From Heloderma charlesbogerti (Eukaryota; Chordata; Lepidosauria; Squamata; Helodermatidae), in contig JANEZZ010002672.1 of NCBI GenBank assembly GCA_026122225.1, forward strand, positions 248,001 through 312,000: a DNA stretch of 64,000 nucleotides, written 5' to 3'. A program made the position numbers and the translations under genes. The notes under the pieces were generated by a model, which saw only the letters and a program-made list of their open reading frames with translations, did not search any database and was not told the origin of the DNA. How positions within the stretch are numbered: the stretch's first letter is position 1; each line of letters begins with the position of its first letter. Of this stretch, positions 54,568 to 64,000 are shown one piece after another.

Positions 54568-55131
54568 AAGTGCTGTGCCAAATTCTGTCCTCTATTTTTT
54601 TGAACTTTTTTTTCTCCCTGTGAAAGAGGCCTTGTTTTTTCTGCCTCGTTTGCAGGGAGGGGGAGAATTTCAGAGAATTTTCTCCTTAGGGAGGAGGACA
54701 GGGTTTCCACACACCATTTTTAAGTGTAGGCAATTCTTGAAGGGTCTTCTTCTTTTTTCTTTTTTTTTACAATAACATACCCTCTACACTTGCAGGAGCC
54801 CAGGACTCTTCTCCAGCCAGCAGTTCTTCCTGAATGCCTATTGGAAAGTGAGAGGTCACATGGTCTTCTAGGAGTTCAGAAAAAAACAATTGTTGGGCTG
54901 GAGTCCTGGGCTCCTGCAACTGCAGGGGGTGTTTAAAAAAATATACAAAGACGACCCCTCAGGAATTGCCTACACTTAAAAATGTATGTGGAAACCCTGT
55001 CCCCCTCCCCAAGGAAAAAATCTCCAAAATTCTCACCTCTTGCAGCCCCTTTCACCAGAGTTTTGTGTGGTTTTTTTGCCTCCCTCTCCCCTGCCAAAAA
55101 TGGAAGAATAGAAATTTCTGGCACAGCACTA
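54568..55131. mobile_element. Family E hAT-type foldback MITE
   Basis: Left end AAGTGCTGTGCCAAATTC, right end (reverse complement) TAGTGCTGTGCCAGAAATTTC. Duplication GCTGAAAC / GTTGAAAC (54560-54567 and 55132-55139, 7/8). The arms pair over most of the element ('gggtttccacacaccatttttaagtgtaggcaattc' against 'gaattgcctacacttaaaaatgtatgtggaaaccc'; 'ggagcccaggactc' against 'gagtcctgggctcc'). Confidence 0.85.
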
Positions 55132-55139
55132 GTTGAAAC

Positions 55140-55894
55140 GTTTGTGTATATATCTATATCTCCTCGTTGTTAGCCTATACACACACACACACACACAAGA
55201 TATGTAAAGAGCTCATGCGTTCATTGTTCCTTGGAATATCCTGAATTATGTGAGTTATATATGAAAACTCTTTCATGGAGGGAGTGGCCCCTGGGAATTG
55301 TTTTGTTTATTCCATTTAAAGTGAGTGTCAGAATAAAATATATCTGCTGAGATATTTTATGGAAATTAATCTGAACAAAGGATGACAGTAAGAAATTTGT
55401 GAAATTAAGTAATCCAATAAGAAGATTAATGGATTCTGTTGGCATCTTGGGCAAAATAGTCCCTTATCAATAATCCTTCCCATAGGTAACCAATCAGCTA
55501 TTAACTTGCAAAATCTTTCTCCAGAAGGGAATTCTGCAGTAAACAATCCTGATATAACACTTTGCCCTTAAACACTCCCCACAAGCCACCTTGTTTACAA
55601 AAAGGAAATGGAAAGTGAGTTCACAGCATGATATTTACTCTGAATCACAAAAGTCCAAATGCAACATTATTCTGATAAATTAATTTCCTGGGTAGTGCTG
55701 TAAAATAACAACAATGCTAGAATGGTCTGGGAACAGCAACTTCTTTTGAAACATAATAACTTTCAGTCTACACCATCCTAGACCTGGTTCAGACTTTTCA
55801 GGGTTGCTTCACAAGTATGACCATAAATCCTCATTGCATGATTGTAATGCTGCACCATATCAACTACACAGAAAGTTTACACAGTACAAAACCT
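55140..55894. other. Unassigned sequence with (CA)n at 55179-55197
   Basis: No gene or repeat other than the microsatellite. Confidence 0.4.
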
Positions 55895-56570
55895 GTTGTT
55901 GTTGTTTATTCGGTCAGTCGCTTCCAACTTTTCATGATTTCATGGACCAGCCCACGCCAGAGCTTCCTGTCGGCCATCACCGCCCCCAGCTCCCCCAAGG
56001 TCGAGTCCGTCACCTCCAGAATATCATCCATCCATCTTGCCCTTGGTCGGCCCCTCTTCCTTTTGCCTTCCACTTTCCCTAGCATCAGCATCTTCTCCAG
56101 GGTATCCTGTCTTCTCATTATGTGGCCAAAGTACTTCCGTTTTGCCTTTCATATCATTCCCTCAAGTGAGCAGTCTGGCTTTATTTCCTGGAGTATGGAC
56201 TGGTTTGATCTTCTTGCAGTCCAAGGCACTCTCAGAATGTTCCTCCAGCACCACAGTTCAAAAGCATCTATCTTCCTTCGCTCAGCCTTCCTTATGGTCC
56301 AGCTCTCGCAGCCATAGGTTACTATGGGGAATACCACTGCTTGAACTATGCAGACCTTTGTTGTCAGTGTGATGTCTCTGCTCTTCACTATTTTATCAAG
56401 ATTTGTCATTGCTCTCCTCCCAAGAAGTAAATGTCTTCTGATTTCCTGGCTGCAGTCAGCGTCTGCAGTAATCTTTGCGCCTAGAAAGACAAAGTCTGTC
56501 ACTGCCTCCATGTTTTCTCCCTCTGTTTGCCAGTTATCAATCAAGCTGGTTGCCATAATCTTGGTTTTTT
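55895..56570 (-). mobile_element. RTE-2 LINE, copy 2, 5' truncated
   Basis: Minus strand. The 3' end at 55895 is a GTT/AAC repeat and it is truncated at about 56570. It contains the C-terminal third of the RTE-2 ORF. It is uninterrupted and provides the empty sites for MITE A7 and the solo LTR in copy 1. Confidence 0.85.
55906..56570 (-). pseudogene. RTE-2 ORF C-terminal fragment
   Basis: 56570-56149: KTKIMATSLIDNWQTEGENM, DFVFLGAKITADADCSQEIRR, YGCESWTIRKAERRKIDAFE and WCWRNILRVPWTARRSNQSIL. 56118-55906: LEKMLMLGKVEGKRKRGRPRAR and WRGLVHEIMKSWKRLTE. A stop after EGMI separates the two. No catalytic YADD block is left, so it cannot be active. Confidence 0.85.
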
Positions 56571-56736
56571 GCAATGCTATATCACTGGTTGGCAACTAAT
56601 TCTTAACGGGAGCTATATTTTGAACTAAGCAATTTCTAAAAGGGTAGCAACACTAGTTCACTTCTGTGAGAGCCCAGCCATCAGCAAAGGGCTCTTCATT
56701 TATTTTAGGTATGTATATCTGACACTTCATAAGATT

Positions 56737-56935
56737 TGGGAGAGCCATTGTTGAGTGGCAGAGCACATGGTTGGCATGCAGAAGATCCCAGATTCAATCC
56801 CTGATGTCTCCAGATACAGCTGGGGAAAAACCCTGCCTGAAACCCTGGAGAGCCACTATTTCTTGGTGTTAAGTAGACAGTACTGAGCTAGATGGACCAA
56901 TGGTCTGACTAGGTCTAAGGAAGCTTCCTCTTTTT
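56737..56935 (+). mobile_element. tRNA-derived SINE
   Basis: The 5' part has pol III promoter-like boxes: A box in 'gttgagtggcagagca' and B box 'agattcaatccc' 30 bp later. The 3' body 'ctgcctgaaaccctggagagcc', 'gacagtactgagctagatggaccaatggtctgac' is the standard body of a widespread squamate SINE. Confidence 0.75.
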
Positions 56936-57564
56936 ACAATAAATAATATAAAATATAAATACAACATGTCTGACCATACACATGTATCTGAGCAGTATGT
57001 GAGAAGGATCTTTAGCCAAAACCCATGATGCACTGCAGGCAGCAGTAATTGGGGTGCCCAGCTGGGGAAAGCAAGACCAAGCCAGACTTTAAAATATGTG
57101 ATTTATTACAAAAATAGAAAGATGAACTACACAAGCAGTATTCGTATTGGACCAGAAGAGATACGGCTAAGTCTGTATGGGGATGTGGATGTGGGAGGAA
57201 CTTAATGCCAAAGAAGGCATGGGTAGGGTGGGTGATAAATGGCAAATTGACATTTGGAGAACCTGGATTAGAAGAAGGCATCCGAGTATAAACAGCACCT
57301 TGCTAGAGGCAGTGTGGGTAGCCTGCTTAGAAAGTTAGAGACTTAGAAAGGAGACTGAAGCAAGTTGGGAAAGGAAGTCAGACACAGAGATTACTTAATC
57401 CAATGTAAAGGGGGGAAAGGGGCTCTTCTTCTGGGGGAATGCAGCACATCAGGGCACATTTTGGTGCCCAGCTTAGATTGCTTAGGTTGTCCTTGGCAAC
57501 TTTGTGATGGGGAACTGAGGGCAAGCAAAGCCCTTTCAGGTCTGCTAAGCTAAGCCATTTGCTA
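56936..57564. other. Unassigned sequence
   Basis: No gene or repeat recognised. Confidence 0.35.
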
Positions 57565-59101
57565 TAGGGCTGTACTTGGACACACACACCCCGATCCACC
57601 TCAGAGGCTGTTTCGGGGCTTCCGAGGTGGGCCCAATTCACTTTGGGCTGATTCGGGGGGCCCTCAACCTGCTTTGGCCTCCAGAACCGAAGTGGATTAT
57701 GGACATCCAAATGCCACTTCACCCACACACACCCCCAACGTACTGCCCAGCCCCCAGCTCCTTCCCTGGCCCTGGGCCTTTGGATGGGTGCTGCCAGTCA
57801 CCTTGTTGTTCTAGGTGGGGGGAGCTGCCACTGCCACCACCACCAGCTCCTGGCCTCTCTGGATGCGTGCCAGCAGGCTTCATGTTGTTCTGAAGAGGGA
57901 GCCATTTTGAAAATGCTAACAGGCTTCTTGTTCCGAGGAGGGAGCCATTTTTAAAATGGCGATTCCCTGTATTTCTGGAAATAGATCCTGCAGGATCTAT
58001 TTCCAGGAAAATAGGGAGCTGCCATTTTTAAAATGCCCCCCCGAACAAGATGGCTGCCAGTGCACTTCCAGAGGACCCAGGTAAGGAGCTGAGGGCTGGG
58101 TGGTGGCAGCAGCGCAGCTAGGCTGGGCTTCTGGATCACACTGAAGTGCACCAAAGCTCTTCAGAGTAGGGATGTACGAAAGTCACTTACCATTTTGCGG
58201 ATCTGCTTCGCAGTGGGGGGGAGGTGCTCCGTCCCTCCCCCTGGAGTTCTGCCTGGCTAGCTCCACTCCACGAGGATTCCGCGGAGCCACCGGCCAGCTC
58301 TGCCCGCAGCCGGACATCCGGCCGCTGGGCAGCAGGGATGCAAACGGCGGCCGCCATAGCCGCCGCCGTTTGGGTCCCTGTACTTTACTGTGATAGGCTA
58401 CATAAATATTTACATAGCCTATCACGCAAAGTAAAAAAAAAAATGCGTACACAAATGGCAGCGGCTACGTAGGCTAAAAATATTTACGTAGGCTAGAACA
58501 GCTAAAAATAGCAAATGCAAATGGCGACCGCCATAGCCACCGCCATTTGCATACGCTGCAGCCAGCCTGGAGACCAGCCGCTGCTGCTGCCGCCCCCACC
58601 ACCACTGCCACAACTGCCGCCCCCGCCGCCGCACCTTCTGCCACCCCCGCTGCCACACCTTCCGCTGCCCCTGCCGCACCTTCCACCGCCACTAGCGCGC
58701 CGCCGTGCCCGCCACCGCACCACCCACCACCGCCGCACCTTCCGCCGCCCCCGCCCCTACCACCGCACCTTCCGTCACCACTGCCGCGCCACCGCACCTG
58801 CTGTCAAAGCTGCCGCCACATCCGCCCCAGGTAAGTGCCATCCCAGGGGTTTTGGGGGGGTTTCGGGGGGTTCCGTGGGGTGGGGGGGCAGGAGGCCGTT
58901 CCACCAGGGATTCAAGGAGGCAGAATGCCTGTGCATTCAGCCACACTGGAATCCGTGGCAGAATTCTCTGCCATCCCTACTTCAGACTGACCCAACCCAC
59001 TTCGTGCCATTTTATGCCCCTCCGCCTGATTTCAGGGTGGCCTGAAGCATCCCACTTCAACTCAGAGCGCGGGCTTTGGGATGAAGCAGTGCACAGCCTT
59101 A
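57565..59101. mobile_element. Family D hAT-type element containing A11
   Basis: TAGGGCTGTACTTGGACAC start, right end (reverse complement) TAAGGCTGTGCACTGCTTC, flanks ATTTGCTA / GTTCGCTA (57557-57564 and 59102-59109, 6/8). It includes a perfect 32-bp palindrome at 57975-58006 (CTGGAAATAGATCCTG and its complement). Family A copy A11 sits inside. Confidence 0.65.
58167..58979 (+). mobile_element. Family A MITE, copy A11, nested in family D
   Basis: TAGGGATGTACGAAAGTCACTTACC-type start, GAATTCTCTGCCATCCCTA end, duplication CTTCAGAG / CTTCAGAC (58159-58166 and 58980-58987, 7/8). Modules: GCAAACGGCGGCCGCCATAG, GATAGGCTACATAAATATTT and AAATGGCGACCGCCATAG palindromes. An expanded CCG/CCA trinucleotide tract at about 58580-58810 is unusually long for the family and produces proline/alanine-rich frames that are not genes. 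Confidence 0.9.
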
Positions 59102-59200
59102 GTTCGCTATACAGGACTTCCTTGGATAGAGGCTTTGGGCAGGGGAAGTGAACACACATGATTGTGAACCTCCCTGGACGCCTTACTTTGTTGTTGTTGT

Positions 59201-62200
59201 TCAGTCGTTCAGTCGTGTCCAACTCTTCGTGACCCCATGGACCATAGCACGCCAGGCCTTCCTGTCCTCCGCTATCTCCCAGAGCGTGCTCAAGTCCATA
59301 TTCATTGCATCGGTGATGCTATCTGGCCATCTCATCCTCTGCCGTCCCTTTCTCCTTTTGCCTTCAATCTTTCCCAGCATCAGGGTCTTTTCCAGGGAGT
59401 TTTCTCTTCGCATTAGGTGGCCAAAATATTCAAGCTTCAGCTTCAGTATCTGTCCTTCCAAATTTTAGGGGTGGACGAAAGTCACTTACCTGTCGTCAAA
59501 GCTTGTTCGCCGTAAGGGGGAGGCGCTTTGCTGCTCCCCCCGCGAAGTTCAGGCCGGGGGGAGGAGGCTTCCCGCCTCGCCCGGCCGCGAACTCCAAAGT
59601 TTAAAAAAAAGAAAGAAATTCCCTATGGGGGCCGCCATTATCCGTACGCGCTTTTTTTTTTTTAAGTCACCCGTGATAGGCTACGTGATGATTTACGTAG
59701 CCTATCACGGCTGACTTTGCAGATCTAGCCGTGATAGGATACGTTAATCGTCACGTAGCCTATCACGAGGGCGTTTTTTTTTTTTTTTAATTGGAATGGC
59801 AGCGGCGGCAGCCGGTCAAAAGACCGGCTGCCGCTCCCGCCCCTCACGAACACCCGCCGAACCGCTGGCCGGACCTGCCGCCGGGAGGGACATTCGGCAA
59901 AGGTAAGTCCCGTCGCGGGGGGGGTGCGGGGGGCGGAGGATTTCTCCCCGAAACTTGTTCAGGGGGCCGAACACATTGGTGCTCGGCCCCCCGAAGTTTC
60001 GGGGAGAAATTCTCCGCCATCCCTACTTCCAATGAGCAGTCAGGGTTGATTTCCTTTAGGAGGGACTGATTTGACCTCATTACAGTCCAGGGGACTCGTA
60101 AGAGTCTTCTCCAGCACCACAGTTCGAAAGCATCAATTCTTCAGCGCTCAGCCTTCCTTATAGTCCAGCTCTCACAGCCATACGTTACTACTGGGAAAAC
60201 CATAGCTTTGATTACACGGACCTTTGTCGGCAAGGTGATGTCTCTGCTTCTTACTATGCTGTCTAGGTTTGCCATAGCTTTCCTCCCAAAGAGCAAGCGT
60301 GTTTTAATTTCATGGCTACAGTCACTGTCTGCGGTGATCTTGGAGCCCAAGAAAATAAAATCTGTCACTGCTTCCATTTCTTCCCCTTCCATATGCCAGG
60401 AAGTGATGGGACCAGATGCCATGATCTTCATTTTTTTAATGTTGAGTTTCAAACCAGCTTTTGCACTCTCCACTTTCACCCTCAACAAGAGGCTCTTTAG
60501 ATCCTCTTCGCTTTCTGCCATTAGGGTGGTATCATCTGCATATCTGAGGTTGTTGATAATTCTCCCAGCAATCTTAATTCCGACCTGTGATTCATCCAAC
60601 CCGGCGTTTTTCATGATGTACTCTGCATATAAGTTAAATAAGCAGGGTGACAATATGCAGCCTTGTCGTACTCCTTTCCCAATTTGGAACCAATCGGTTG
60701 TTCCATGTCTTGTTCTTACTGTTGCTTCTTGACCCTCGTACAGGTTTCTCAGGAGAAAGGTAAGGTGGTCTGGTACCCCCATCTCTTTCAGAATTTGCCA
60801 CAGTTTGTTGTGATCAACATAATCAAAGGCTTTAGCGTAGTCAATGAAGCAGAAATAGACATTTTTCTGGAATTCTCTTGCTTTCTCCATGATCCAGCAA
60901 AAGTTGGTGATTTGATCTCTCTCTTCGAAACCCAGCTTGTACTTCCGGTAGTTCTCGGTTCGCATACTGCTGAAGCCTAGCTTGTAGGATTTTGAGCATA
61001 ACCTTGCTGGCATGTGAAATGAGCGCAATTGTACGGTAGTTTGAACACTCTTTGGCATTGCCCTTCTTTGGAATTGGAATGTAAACTGACCTTTTCCAGT
61101 CTTGTGGCCACTGTTGAGTGTTCCAAATGTGTTGGCATATTGAGTGCAGCACTTTAACAGCATCATCTTTTAGGATTTTAAATAGCTCAGCTGGAATACT
61201 GTCATCTCCACTAGCTTTGTTGTTAGTAATGCTTCCTAAGGCCCACTTGACTTCACTCTCGAGGATGTCCGGCTCAAGTTCAGTGACCGCACTATCATGG
61301 TTATCAGGGACATTAAGATCTTTCCTGTATAGTTCTTCTGTGTATTCTTTCCACCTCTTCTTAACCTCATCTGCTTCTGTTAGGTCCCTGCCTTCTTTGT
61401 CCTTTATCATGCCCGTCTTTGCACAAAACATTCCCTTGAGATCTCCAATTTTCTTGAAGAGATCTCTAGTCTTTCCCATTCTGTTGTTTTCCTCGATTTC
61501 TTTGCATTGTTCATTTAAGAAGGCCTTCTTGTCTCTCTTTGCTATTCTCTGGAACTCTGCATTCAGTTGCATATATCTCCCCCTTTCTCCCTTGCTTTTT
61601 GCTTCCCTTCTTTCCTCAGCTACTTGTAAAGCCTCATCAGACAGCCACTTTGCTTTCTGGCACTTCTTTTTCTTTGGGATAGATTGAGTTGCTGCCTCCT
61701 GAACAATGTTACGGACCTCCGTCCATAGTTCCTCAGGCACTCTGTCTATCAGGTCTAATCCCTGAAATCTATTCCTCACCTCCACTGTATATTCATCAGG
61801 GATATGATTGAGGTCATACCTGAATGGTTTAGTGGTTTTCCTTACGTTCTTCAACTTAAGCCGAAATTTTGCAACAAGAAGCTAATGATCTGAGCCACAG
61901 TCAGCTCCAGGTCTTGTTTTACTGACTGTATAGAGCTTCTCCATCTTTGGCTGCAAAGGACATAATCAATCTGTTTTCGATATTGACCATCTGGTGACGT
62001 CCATGTGTAGAGTCGCCTCTTGTGCTTTTGCAAAAGAGTGTTTTCTATGATCAGCGTGTTTTCTTGGCAAAACTCTATGAGCCTTTGTCCTGCTTCATTT
62101 TGTACACCAAGGTCATGCTTACCTGTTATCCCGGTGATTTCTTGACTTCCTGCTTTAGCATTCTAATCCCCTATGATGAAGAGTCATCTTTTTTTGGTGT

Positions 62201-62902
62201 TAGTTCTAGATGGGGTTGTAGGTCTTCATAGAACCGATCAACCTCAGCTTCTTCAGCCTCAGTGGTTGGGGCATAGACTTGAATTACTGTGATGTTGAAT
62301 GGTTTGCCTTGGATTCATACTGAGATCATTCTATCATTTTTAAGATTGTACCCCAGTACTGCTTTTCCCATCCTTTTATTGACTATGAATGCTACTCCAT
62401 TTCTTCTAAGGGATACTTGCCCATAGTAGTAGATATGATGGTCACCTGAATTAAGTTCGCCCATGCCTGTCCATTTTAGTTCGCTGATTCCCAAGATGTC
62501 AATGTTCAATCTTGCCATCTCATGTTTGACCACCTCCAGCTTACCTTGATTCATTGATCTGACATTCCAGGTTCCTAAACAATATTGTTCTTTACAGCAT
62601 CGGACTTTCTTTTCACCACCAGACACATCCACAGCTGAGTGTCCTTTTGGCTTTGGCCCAGCCGCTTCACTCTTTCTGGCACTGCTTGGAAATTCCCTCT
62701 GCTCTTCCCCAGTAGTATATTGGACACCTTCCGACCTGAGGGGCTCATCTTCCGGCGTCATCTCTTTTAGCCTTGTGATACGTTCCATGGGGTTTTCTTG
62801 GCAAGAATACTGGAGTGGGTTGCCATTTCCTTCTCCAGTGGACCACATTTTGTCAGAACTCTCTGCCATGACCTGTCCATTTTGGGTGGCCCTGCACAGC
62901 AT
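59201..62902 (-). pseudogene. BovB ORF, broken
   Basis: Endonuclease piece at 62902-62315 (LGTWNVRSMNQGKLEVV, DILGISELKW). A short piece at 62033-61851 (RRLYTWTSPDGQYRKQIDY) follows frame breaks near 62316 and 62165. The connector and early RT piece is 61854-60841 (KKKKCQKAKWLSDEA, NYRTIALISHASKVMLKIL). The RT core lies at 60900-60141 (FIDYAKAFDYVDHNK, GVRQGCILSPCLFNLYAEY, LRYADDTTLMAES) and the C-terminal piece at 59461-59201. Compared with copy 2 it has several frameshifts but keeps the Cys codon where copy 2 has its stop. Confidence 0.9.
59466..60025 (+). mobile_element. Family A MITE, copy A12, inside BovB copy 3
   Basis: TAGGGGTGGACGAAAGTC start, GAAATTCTCCGCCATCCCTA end, duplication CTTCCAAA / CTTCCAAT (59455-59462 and 60026-60033, 7/8, with three extra T on the left). 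BovB copy 2 gives the empty site. It is an internal-deletion derivative of the A4/A5 subfamily: the left poly-A joins directly to the 'ccctatgggggccgcc' block, removing the central mirror. Two GATAGGCTACGTGA palindromes remain (about 59675-59770). Confidence 0.9.
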
Positions 62903-62979
62903 AGCTTATGGCTTCACTGAGTTACGCAAGCCCCTTCACCACAACAAGGCAGTGATCCATGAAGGGGGGACTCCTTACT

Positions 62980-64000
62980 AGATAAGTACAAAAAAACAAA
63001 GAAGGAAGACATGCTCGAAGGTCTGTGCCTGCTTCCTAGGATGCTCCAGGGCGCTCTAGGAATGAGGCCTCTATGACAGGAACCATAGAGCCCATTCCTA
63101 GAGGTTTTTTTCTTTTCTTTTTCAGTGGTGACAGAGGGAAACATTAAACCTGTGTGTTATGTATCGGGGGTGGGGGGGGTTACTATGGCTTAGTTATTGT
63201 TTTGAACCTTGGCAGCTCCTGTAGAGCTGGAAGTAGCAACAGTGGGTGGAGCTTCTGCTAAGTTGTCAGTTCTGTGTGTGCTGAATTAGTTGGTTGCTTG
63301 TTTGTTCCATTCTTCTTAAATTAAACAAACCAAGATGCGTGCCCGGTATCTTTTCCTGGGAAACGGCTTTCCTTTTCAGCTAGAATATCACCTTATTCTC
63401 GATCCCATAAAAGTCAATGAACATAAGATGTGCAGTAACAGTAGTAAGAGATTGGAGCAGTGATATTCAAAACATGTATTAGGTCCATTCTCCGTGTTGC
63501 TCTAATATGAGTCTTGAGGTTCTGATCAGCTTCTAAGTTCCTGCTTCAAATTTAATATGAGAATCTCCTGCTTTTAAACTGCAGAAATCAGTGCCATCTT
63601 CCTCTAAGCAGGGAAGTGTCTTCAAGGCAATTTCATGTTAGATGGCTTTTGTGCACTCATGACCACCGGGCCCTCTCAAATTAGACTAAAACCAGAATAA
63701 AATGCAACATCCGGGGGAAGCTTTACAATAAAACTGGGTTTCTTGGCAAAGGTTGCTTGCAATGTATGAATGAAGACGGGGAGGAGGTACTAGAGAACAC
63801 ACTGGAAAAATTAGCAAAAGCTGCTATTTGGAAAACTTTAGAAAATGAAATTATTTTTTGAACTCCACCACTTCCATTGTCACAAAGGGGACAGTTCCAT
63901 CATACAACCATGGCCCTCACCAAAACCTTTGACAAAATCTTACCCAAGATTACCTTATGCAGAAATTTCACCATACAGGCTAGGATTGGTTATATCTTGG
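62980..64000. other. Unassigned sequence
   Basis: No gene or repeat recognised. 63300-63720 is balanced and non-repetitive and could be conserved non-coding DNA, but I cannot test this. Confidence 0.35.

Larger units (their letters stand above)
59188..62967 (-). mobile_element. Full-length BovB LINE, copy 3, interrupted
   Basis: Minus-strand BovB: the 5' end ('ccccttcatggatcactgcc') is at 62967 and the AAC-repeat tail at 59188. Target-site duplication GGACGCCTTACT / GGACTCCTTACT (59176-59187 and 62968-62979, 11/12). Without the family A insertion (59466-60025) it is about 3.2 kb, the length of copy 2. Confidence 0.95.

Noticed and set aside
58474..59045. Long proline/alanine/glycine-rich frames on both strands
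   Set aside because: They arise from the CCG/CCA tract inside MITE A11 and are open in several frames at once.
1..64000. CRISPR-like arrays, rRNA or tRNA genes, bacterial operons
   Set aside because: The regularly spaced palindromes of family A superficially look array-like, but they are modules of transposons with duplications. No RNA gene or prokaryotic gene organisation was seen.

Overview
This window looks like intergenic or intronic DNA of a squamate reptile (lizard or snake). That is an inference from the repeat content: three near-complete BovB (RTE-clade) LINEs, CR1 and L2 LINEs carrying endonuclease and reverse-transcriptase domains, a tRNA-derived SINE, Penelope-like and MIR-like remnants, and many hAT-type MITEs. 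I see no complete host gene, no rRNA or tRNA gene, and no CRISPR array. One stretch (46144-46271, minus strand) looks like a real coding exon of a gene I cannot name, and a second, weaker exon-like frame lies at 32857-33072.

Layout. 1-6600: an old L2 tail, a hAT element, three copies of a palindrome-rich hAT-type MITE family (called family A here), one family B MITE and a two-unit 150-bp tandem repeat. 6625-14580: two BovB elements in opposite orientations. The right-hand one is full length, with a perfect 12-bp target-site duplication (TSD) and a single in-frame stop; the left-hand one is split by a family A element. 14739-17690: an L2 ORF2, almost open. 18661-24508: a near-full-length CR1 (ORF1, ORF2 and a repeated 5' UTR), interrupted by two family A elements. 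24511-27714: a second, older RTE family interrupted by two family A elements and a solo LTR. 27715-42250: mostly unique AT-rich DNA with small MITEs, microsatellites and L2 tails. 42256-44125: an old interspersed repeat split by a 5'-truncated CR1. 44126-57560: largely unique sequence with the exon candidate, MITEs and satellites. 57565-62967: a nested hAT element, then the third BovB, also split by family A.

The most notable system is family A. There are twelve copies of 525-959 bp with TAGGG...CCCTA ends, and most carry identical or near-identical 8-bp TSDs, the signature of hAT transposition. Their interiors are palindromes inside palindromes: short perfect palindromes (GATAGGCTACGTAA / TTACGTAGCCTATC and relatives) sit as modules on the arms of a larger inverted repeat up to about 380 bp across. 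The elements also carry GGTAAGT motifs pointing outward at both ends and repeated AAATGGCGGC (YY1-like) motifs. Nine of the twelve lie inside other transposable elements, which gives a clear relative chronology. No family A copy in the window encodes a transposase, so mobility must be supplied in trans. None of the ORFs inside these elements looks coding.
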